Assembly (NCBI GenBank): GCA_021161135.1
Contig: JAGHBD010000050.1
Location: 1 to 10,542 of the forward strand
Source: Thermoplasmata archaeon
Lineage (GTDB): Archaea > Thermoplasmatota > E2 > UBA202 > JdFR-43
DNA length: 10,542 nt
Reading direction: 5' to 3'
How positions within the stretch are numbered: the first letter of the stretch is position 1; every line of letters starts with the position of its first letter. Shown piece by piece: positions 6,356 through 10,542 of the stretch. Position numbers and translations under genes: made by a program. Under the pieces are notes generated by a model. The model searched no databases and was not told where the DNA came from. It saw only the letters and a list, made by a program, of their open reading frames with translations.

Positions 6356-9016
6356 TTACTCCATGTCCCAGAAACGGCGTGTTCTGGCGTAAGTTATCTC
6401 AGCTTTCAAAATTTCTTTTAGCAATTCCTTCCCATCCTTTTGTTTGCCAAGTATGCGTGATGCAGTATCGGGTCCAATTCCATAACCAGCGAGTACAAAT
6501 ATTGCCTTTTTCCCATAACTTGCCACAAGTGAGGCATTTTTCATCAGCCATCCTCTATCCTTGCCAAACTCCTTCTTTATAACTGCAAGCATTTTCGAGC
6601 CACATTTATTGCATTTTTCTGATGCTCTATATACGCGGGTTTCTATAGTATTCCCACAATTCATGCACTTCAGTTTTATTCTTGTTTCCTCAAGCCTCCT
6701 TTTTAAAGCCTCGAGCATGCTTGCATCTATGCCGAATGGCTTTAAAAATTCCTGTCTCGCCTTTTCCCCTTCAAGAGATATTGGAGATAGCGGTTGAATC
6801 TCTATCGATATTTTTCCACTTCTTATCATTTCTAATGCTCTTTTGGTATTCTCCACATCCATTCTTTCCCACATCGTCTTTTCAATAACTTCCTCCATGA
6901 AAGGAGTATTAGACAGAACATTCAATAAACGCTCCATAGAAAATTTATCATATTCAGCATCCTTTTCCAGTATTCCAAATTTCCTCGCAACTTTTACAGC
7001 TTCCCATTTTATATAAGATGTTCTTTTCAGAATGATGCGAAGAAGAGATTCTACCGCCTCTGGCTTTAAATTCGTGAGAATATCCTTAATAAGCTCTGGC
7101 TTAAAATGTGAAGGCACTCTAAAATATATGCGATAGGCATCGCTTCCTACAGCCACACTTTCCCCTATGCGCTGAGCTATTAAAGCTGCAAGTATTCTAC
7201 CTAATGTCTCATTAACTTTTGTACCAAAATGCGTATTGACATAAACAACATCCGTTGCATATTCAATAGTAAGCAGCAAGTCGCTTGGCACTTTAAAGCC
7301 CCTCTCCCTCTGCTCCTTTATTTCCTCTTCTATCACCCTGTCCTTTACTTTCCCTTCCGCCACCAGGCGACGCAGCTTTCCAACCTCCCTCGCTACCTCA
7401 AATGGCACAGGAATTTCTTCGCCCACCCAATCTGGCACTATATACGTTTTTGATGCAGGGGAAACGTAAATTTTATCGTTCTTTTTTGCAACTTCCCATG
7501 CTCTTCCTTTCATTATGAATCTCGCACCTACCTCGCAATAACTGCTAACGAAACTTTCATCAAGTTTGCCAATAACTTTATTTGAGGAAATATCCACAAC
7601 ATCATAGCTTTTCTCATCTGGAATCATGGAAATATTGTCTATGAAATAAAACGTGGATTTTCTTCTCTTTTTCACCTTTCCATTTTCCAGCCATATTATT
7701 CCGCTTCTGTGAAGCTGTTTCAACAAATCAAAAAATTTTTCTTCGCTAAGGCTGTGAAATGGGTAGGCTCTTTTCACGATTTCATATATTTTTTTTGCCT
7801 CTATGCTCCCATATTCAATTGCCATTGCTATAATCTGATTGGCCAATACAGCCATCGGGTTCTTCCTCACTTTTATTTTTTCAATTTCGTTTTTCATTGC
7901 CCTTCTTGCTATTACCTTTGCCTCGGCATATTCTTCAGGATTTATTGCAAGAATTTTCCCTTTCGATATTCTCCCCACCTTATGCCCGCTTCTCCCGACA
8001 CGCTGAATAATGCGAGTCACTTGCCTAGGAGAGTTGTATTGCAACACGAGATCAGCATGTCCTATATCTATACCAAGTTCAAGCGAGGATGTGCATATTA
8101 GAGCTTTTATTTCCCCTCTTTTGAATTTCTCTTCTGCCTCCACCCTTGCCTCCCTAGAAAGAGAGCCATGATGCACTTCTATACTTGCTTTTAACTCTCG
8201 AAGACGAGCTGCAAGAATTTCGGCGGCATCCCTTGTATTAACAAATAAAAGGGTTGCAACATGCTCATCTATAATTTCCTTCATTCTTCTGAGTAATGCT
8301 GCTGACTTTCCATCAATCTCCATTTTTTCTGCCATTTCATAATCAATTTCTTGTAACTCAGGAGATTCAACCTCTATTTGCATTTTTTTCTCTTCCATGG
8401 CATTGATTATTTCCACTTTCCTTTTTCCTCCCAGAAATTTTGCCACCTCTTCAGGATTTCCTACAGTTGCGGATAAACCTATTCTCTGAAAATCGCCTGC
8501 AATCTCATATAGCCTTTCCAAGGCTATGGAAAGTTGCCATCCCCTTTCCTCTCCAGCCAACTCATGTATTTCATCTACCACAACCCATTTAACTGTCGAG
8601 AGATTTTTCCTCAATTTTTTACCAGCAAGCATTATCTGTAGAGTTTCGGGTGTGGTTATCAACATATCAGGTGGATGTAATGCCTGTCTTCTCCTTTCTT
8701 TGAGAGTGGTATCGCCATGACGAACTGCAATTTTTATTCCCAGCTCCTTCCCCCACAAAAACGTGCGGCGCAGCATATCACGATTTAGGGCACGGAGTGG
8801 AGTGACATAGAGGATTTTTATCCCTTCCTTTTTCTTTTCATTCAAAAAAAGATGAAAAATTGGCAGTAATGCTGCTTCTGTTTTCCCCAAGCCTGTAGGG
8901 GCTATAATGAGGCAATGCTTTCCACTTATGATTTCCGGCATTGCCTTAATCTGGGGCAAAGTAAATTCTTCAATACCTATGCGATGAAGCACTTTCTGTA
9001 TGTTTTCATGAAGCAC
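6356..9016 (-). CDS. Lhr-family superfamily 2 ATP-dependent helicase with C-terminal zinc ribbon
   Basis: From the GTG at 9016 the protein has 886 residues. Helicase motifs: Walker A APTGLGKTE (39-47), VTPLRALNRD (71-80), TTPETL (121-126), DEIH box (148-151), SATVGNP (182-188), FVNTRDAAE (258-266), TSSLELGIDIG (309-319) and QRVGRSGH (338-345). The DEIH box and SPRQVTRIIQRVGRSGH mark the Lhr family rather than Hel308. The Lhr core of winged-helix and extended domains follows. A zinc ribbon uses Cys784, 787, 802 and 805. A helix-hairpin-helix-like stretch (LAGYGIGPDTASRIL, about 842-856) lies near the end. Lhr proteins unwind DNA-RNA and DNA forks; the exact role here is unknown. An in-frame ATG at 9079 would add 21 residues. 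I prefer the GTG because family members start near LHENIQKVL and a TATA-like box lies about 26 nt upstream of it. Confidence 0.93.
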   Translation of the reverse strand: MLHENIQKVLHRIGIEEFTLPQIKAMPEIISGKHCLIIAPTGLGKTEAALLPIFHLFLNEKKKEGIKILYVTPLRALNRDMLRRTFLWGKELGIKIAVRHGDTTLKERRRQALHPPDMLITTPETLQIMLAGKKLRKNLSTVKWVVVDEIHELAGEERGWQLSIALERLYEIAGDFQRIGLSATVGNPEEVAKFLGGKRKVEIINAMEEKKMQIEVESPELQEIDYEMAEKMEIDGKSAALLRRMKEIIDEHVATLLFVNTRDAAEILAARLRELKASIEVHHGSLSREARVEAEEKFKRGEIKALICTSSLELGIDIGHADLVLQYNSPRQVTRIIQRVGRSGHKVGRISKGKILAINPEEYAEAKVIARRAMKNEIEKIKVRKNPMAVLANQIIAMAIEYGSIEAKKIYEIVKRAYPFHSLSEEKFFDLLKQLHRSGIIWLENGKVKKRRKSTFYFIDNISMIPDEKSYDVVDISSNKVIGKLDESFVSSYCEVGARFIMKGRAWEVAKKNDKIYVSPASKTYIVPDWVGEEIPVPFEVAREVGKLRRLVAEGKVKDRVIEEEIKEQRERGFKVPSDLLLTIEYATDVVYVNTHFGTKVNETLGRILAALIAQRIGESVAVGSDAYRIYFRVPSHFKPELIKDILTNLKPEAVESLLRIILKRTSYIKWEAVKVARKFGILEKDAEYDKFSMERLLNVLSNTPFMEEVIEKTMWERMDVENTKRALEMIRSGKISIEIQPLSPISLEGEKARQEFLKPFGIDASMLEALKRRLEETRIKLKCMNCGNTIETRVYRASEKCNKCGSKMLAVIKKEFGKDRGWLMKNASLVASYGKKAIFVLAGYGIGPDTASRILGKQKDGKELLKEILKAEITYARTRRFWDME

Positions 9017-9035
9017 TTTTATACAGCAGCCAAGG

Positions 9036-9047
9036 AATTTAAAAATT
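9036..9047 (-). promoter_or_regulatory. Putative TATA box placing transcription start at the helicase GTG
   Basis: On the minus strand ATTTTTAAATTCC, around 9047-9036, is centred about 26 nt before the GTG at 9016, as expected for a leaderless archaeal transcript. It lies inside the extra 21 codons that the ATG at 9079 would add, which argues against that longer start. A second AT-rich stretch at 9094-9113 could serve the longer form. Confidence 0.42.
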
Positions 9048-9093
9048 TTGCAAACGGAATGAAAAAGTAGCGGGGGCATATAGCATATGTTTT

Positions 9094-9139
9094 CATAAAA
9101 TTTTTTTTATATTCTGGGCTCTATTTATTGTCAGGAGGT
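9094..9139 (+). promoter_or_regulatory. Putative promoter and SD of the secreted-protein gene
   Basis: Upstream of the ATG at 9146 are two AT-rich boxes: CATAAAAT (9094-9101), which would start transcription near 9123, and TTTATAT (9106-9112), which would start it near 9135. The first fits better because it keeps the strong SD AGGAGGT (9133-9139) in the mRNA. The SD is 6 nt before the ATG and decides this start over an in-frame TTG at 9128. Confidence 0.45.
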
Positions 9140-9145
9140 AAAGGC

Positions 9146-9838
9146 ATGAGGAGGCTGCTTCCTATTGCAGCGGTTTTTATTGTGGTTTTTATAGCGTGTA
9201 ATGCAAAAGCTGATGGCATAGATGAAAACACTCTTGTTGAACTTCTGCCAACTGTTGATGATATTCCAACGCCGCCTTGGTTCACAAATGAATTTCATGA
9301 CATATATGGAAATCATACTTCTGGTTATGAAGATTGGAGCCAAACAACATATGCTTCCTTTACCGGATGGAAAATGACTCATGGTAGGGTTAATTCAACC
9401 ACTAGTTCAGACTACTACTATTACTATGATCAGGAGATAAGAATTGGTGTTAGTATTAGAGTTTCAGACCATACATGGTATTCTTCAAAGTATGGAAGAA
9501 ATGTTACCTCAACAGAATTTGACTTTCTTTTTGACAAAGAATGGTATAGTGTTGGAAATGGCACAACAGAATTTGGCTATAAATCATACGAAGTAGATGA
9601 TACTCATTTCATTTCTTATAGAGATGCTCAGGAAGCAGTGGTGGGATTTAGGCCATATGGAGTTGATTGCACCGCCGGCTATTTCTCAAAAATTGGCGTA
9701 TATGGAGTTTATATAGAGCTGAATGGTCTCCTTTATACAAGTTTTGATTGGCTGAATTGGGAAAGAGAATATCTTATTCCACCCGAAAATCTAATGGCAG
9801 ATGATGCCACATGCCTACAACTTCGACAGCTATACTAG
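9146..9838 (+). CDS. Secreted protein of unknown function, N-terminal part of a probable frameshifted gene
   Basis: The 230-residue product begins with a clear signal peptide: two arginines, then a hydrophobic stretch (LLPIAAVFIVVFIA, residues 4-17), with likely cleavage after Ala20 or Ala22. Cys18 is a poor lipobox candidate. The mature part is rich in Tyr, Trp, Ser and Thr, with a run of five Tyr (90-94) and four N-glycosylation sequons (Asn56, 83, 119, 138), as expected for an extracytoplasmic archaeal protein. The segment LVELLPTVDDIPTPPW at its start and the beta-rich body suggest one globular domain. I do not recognise the family. The last residues (TCLQLRQLY) lose this character, while a different frame from about 9795 continues with similar composition. 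I therefore read it as the first half of one protein of about 440 residues. Divergent from the helicase gene. Confidence 0.75.
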   Translation: MRRLLPIAAVFIVVFIACNAKADGIDENTLVELLPTVDDIPTPPWFTNEFHDIYGNHTSGYEDWSQTTYASFTGWKMTHGRVNSTTSSDYYYYYDQEIRIGVSIRVSDHTWYSSKYGRNVTSTEFDFLFDKEWYSVGNGTTEFGYKSYEVDDTHFISYRDAQEAVVGFRPYGVDCTAGYFSKIGVYGVYIELNGLLYTSFDWLNWEREYLIPPENLMADDATCLQLRQLY

Positions 9839-10466
9839 CAATGTTTTCAATGAGCTAGAAGATATACTGGCGGCGATGAAACCGCCATCAAATCTCTCCA
9901 TAACGCTTGAATATTATTTTGACATAACAGATGGCAAAGCGTTGATAACAACATGGAATGATTATGTGATTAATTGTGGATTGAAGAAATATTATTTGGC
10001 TTATAATATGACTGTCGAGCATTTGGCAACAGGTAAAAAAGAAGTCATAACTGGATTTAAAGACGGAAAAATAAGCATGGATAAAGTTTTCAATGTTAGC
10101 TTGGTAAATTCAACTGGAGATGGAAGATTTAGGATAACGCTCGATGTTCTAACTGATGATATGGAATATATAGATAGGGTTAAAGATGATAGTTTCCTCC
10201 CCAACAAAGCTGTAATTGAATGTAATGTTGAAGTAAGTAGCAAGGGAAATATAAGAAAAGTGATGATTACAAAGGCAAGGCATTGCTGGATTAAAATTGG
10301 CAATGAATGGGAAATTTTGTGGAGTAAAAAAGGATATAAGCAAAAAGATGGAACAGATGGATTTGATGTAAGGCTGAGGAGTGTTCTTGCATGGGAGAAA
10401 AGGTTGAAATACTATATTTACAAATTCCTGCAAGAGAGAGGTTGTCGAAAAAATCAGAATGAATGA
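9801..10466 (+). CDS. C-terminal part of the same secreted protein in a shifted frame
   Basis: This frame opens after a stop at 9792-9794; the first ATG is 9801 and the product would have 221 residues. It overlaps the 9146-9838 gene by 38 nt, has no SD before the ATG and no signal peptide. Yet it carries four N-glycosylation sequons (Asn31, 69, 98, 103) and the same Tyr- and Asp-rich composition, so it looks exported. It is best read as the C-terminal half of the upstream protein after a +1 shift. Deleting one base near 9809 would join the halves as ...NLMADDA-HAYNFDSYTSNV... A separate, translationally coupled gene is possible but less likely. It contains a few cysteines (CGLKK, ECNVE, RHCWIK) and no membrane helix. 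Function unknown. Confidence 0.6.
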   Translation: MMPHAYNFDSYTSNVFNELEDILAAMKPPSNLSITLEYYFDITDGKALITTWNDYVINCGLKKYYLAYNMTVEHLATGKKEVITGFKDGKISMDKVFNVSLVNSTGDGRFRITLDVLTDDMEYIDRVKDDSFLPNKAVIECNVEVSSKGNIRKVMITKARHCWIKIGNEWEILWSKKGYKQKDGTDGFDVRLRSVLAWEKRLKYYIYKFLQERGCRKNQNE

Positions 10467-10528
10467 AGAAATTGCCATGTAAGTGTTTATGTTATGAACA
10501 ATTGCCATGGCAATTATGTGTTTCATTC
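10461..10528. repeat. Palindrome and repeats downstream of the secreted-protein gene
   Basis: AATTGCCATGGCAATT at 10500-10515 is a perfect 16-bp palindrome. Its first ten bases, AATTGCCATG, also occur at 10470-10479, exactly 30 bp upstream. The outer bases GAATGAA (10461-10467) and TTCATTC (10522-10528) are complementary. The whole could therefore fold as an imperfect hairpin of 7 + 9 bp with an internal loop and a 28-nt apical loop. It starts at the end of the secreted-protein gene and continues to the right edge. It could be an operator, an RNA 3' structure or the end of a small repeat element; the sequence alone does not decide. Confidence 0.6.
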
Positions 10529-10542
10529 TCATTGACTTTTTC

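Noticed and set aside
9128..9145. TTG start for the secreted protein
   Set aside because: It lies before the SD AGGAGGT, which is correctly spaced for the ATG at 9146, and the signal peptide begins naturally at that ATG.
9410..9427. TAC/TAT repeat as a slippage microsatellite
   Set aside because: The run is short, mixed in codons and in frame; it encodes five Tyr, and the actual frame break lies nearly 400 bases downstream.
10149..10532. Minus-strand frame of 127 codons at the right edge
   Set aside because: It runs opposite the coding frame 9801-10466 and through the palindrome; the AT-rich sequence explains the open frame, and no SD or promoter supports it.
1..10542. CRISPR array, tRNA, insertion sequence or integrase
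   Set aside because: No regularly spaced repeats, no cloverleaf-like sequence and no transposase or recombinase motifs were seen on either strand.

Overview
The window looks like part of an AT-rich archaeal chromosome, probably euryarchaeal and probably thermophilic. The evidence: (i) an AdoMet decarboxylase proenzyme directly followed by a branched-chain polyamine synthase (BpsA), a pair typical of thermophiles; (ii) archaeal-type IorA/IorB and the ADP-forming acetyl-CoA synthetase beta subunit; (iii) a long Lhr-family helicase with a zinc ribbon; (iv) arginine mostly encoded by AGA/AGG; and (v) TATA-like boxes placed about 23-27 nt before several start codons, as in archaeal leaderless transcripts. 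Genes inside operons, by contrast, have strong Shine-Dalgarno (SD) sequences. I cannot place the organism more finely from sequence alone; a Thermoplasmatota/Aciduliprofundum-like or other thermophilic euryarchaeon would fit.  Layout: 1-288 (minus) is the 5' part of a single-pass membrane protein that runs off the left edge. 289-409 is an intergenic gap with its promoter and a T-rich tract that may end the upstream operon. 410-3443 (minus) is a tight operon, acdB-iorA-iorB, with a 2-nt gap and then a 4-nt overlap. It encodes oxidation of aryl pyruvates to aryl-CoA (IorAB) and part of the enzyme that converts aryl-CoA or acyl-CoA to acid plus ATP (AcdB). 3444-3581 is a divergent promoter region. 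It contains a 71-nt speD leader with a perfect 9-bp GC-rich inverted repeat ending next to the SD. 3582-4923 (plus) is speD-bpsA, which makes decarboxylated AdoMet and uses it to build branched polyamines. 4920-6326 (minus) is the bifunctional NAD(P)H-hydrate repair enzyme Nnr, which overlaps bpsA tail to tail. 6356-9016 (minus) is the Lhr-type helicase. 9146-10466 (plus) is an unrecognised secreted protein that seems to be one gene broken by a frameshift near 9800. 10461-10528 holds a 16-bp perfect palindrome and repeats in otherwise non-coding sequence at the right edge.  The most interesting candidate for something undescribed is the structured speD leader. Its two arms could form a strong stem that leaves the SD free. 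The 3' arm overlaps a TCACC segment that could instead pair with the SD, so the leader has the layout of a translational switch in front of the gene that commits AdoMet to polyamine synthesis. This is a hypothesis from sequence only. No tRNA, rRNA, CRISPR array, insertion sequence or integrase was seen.
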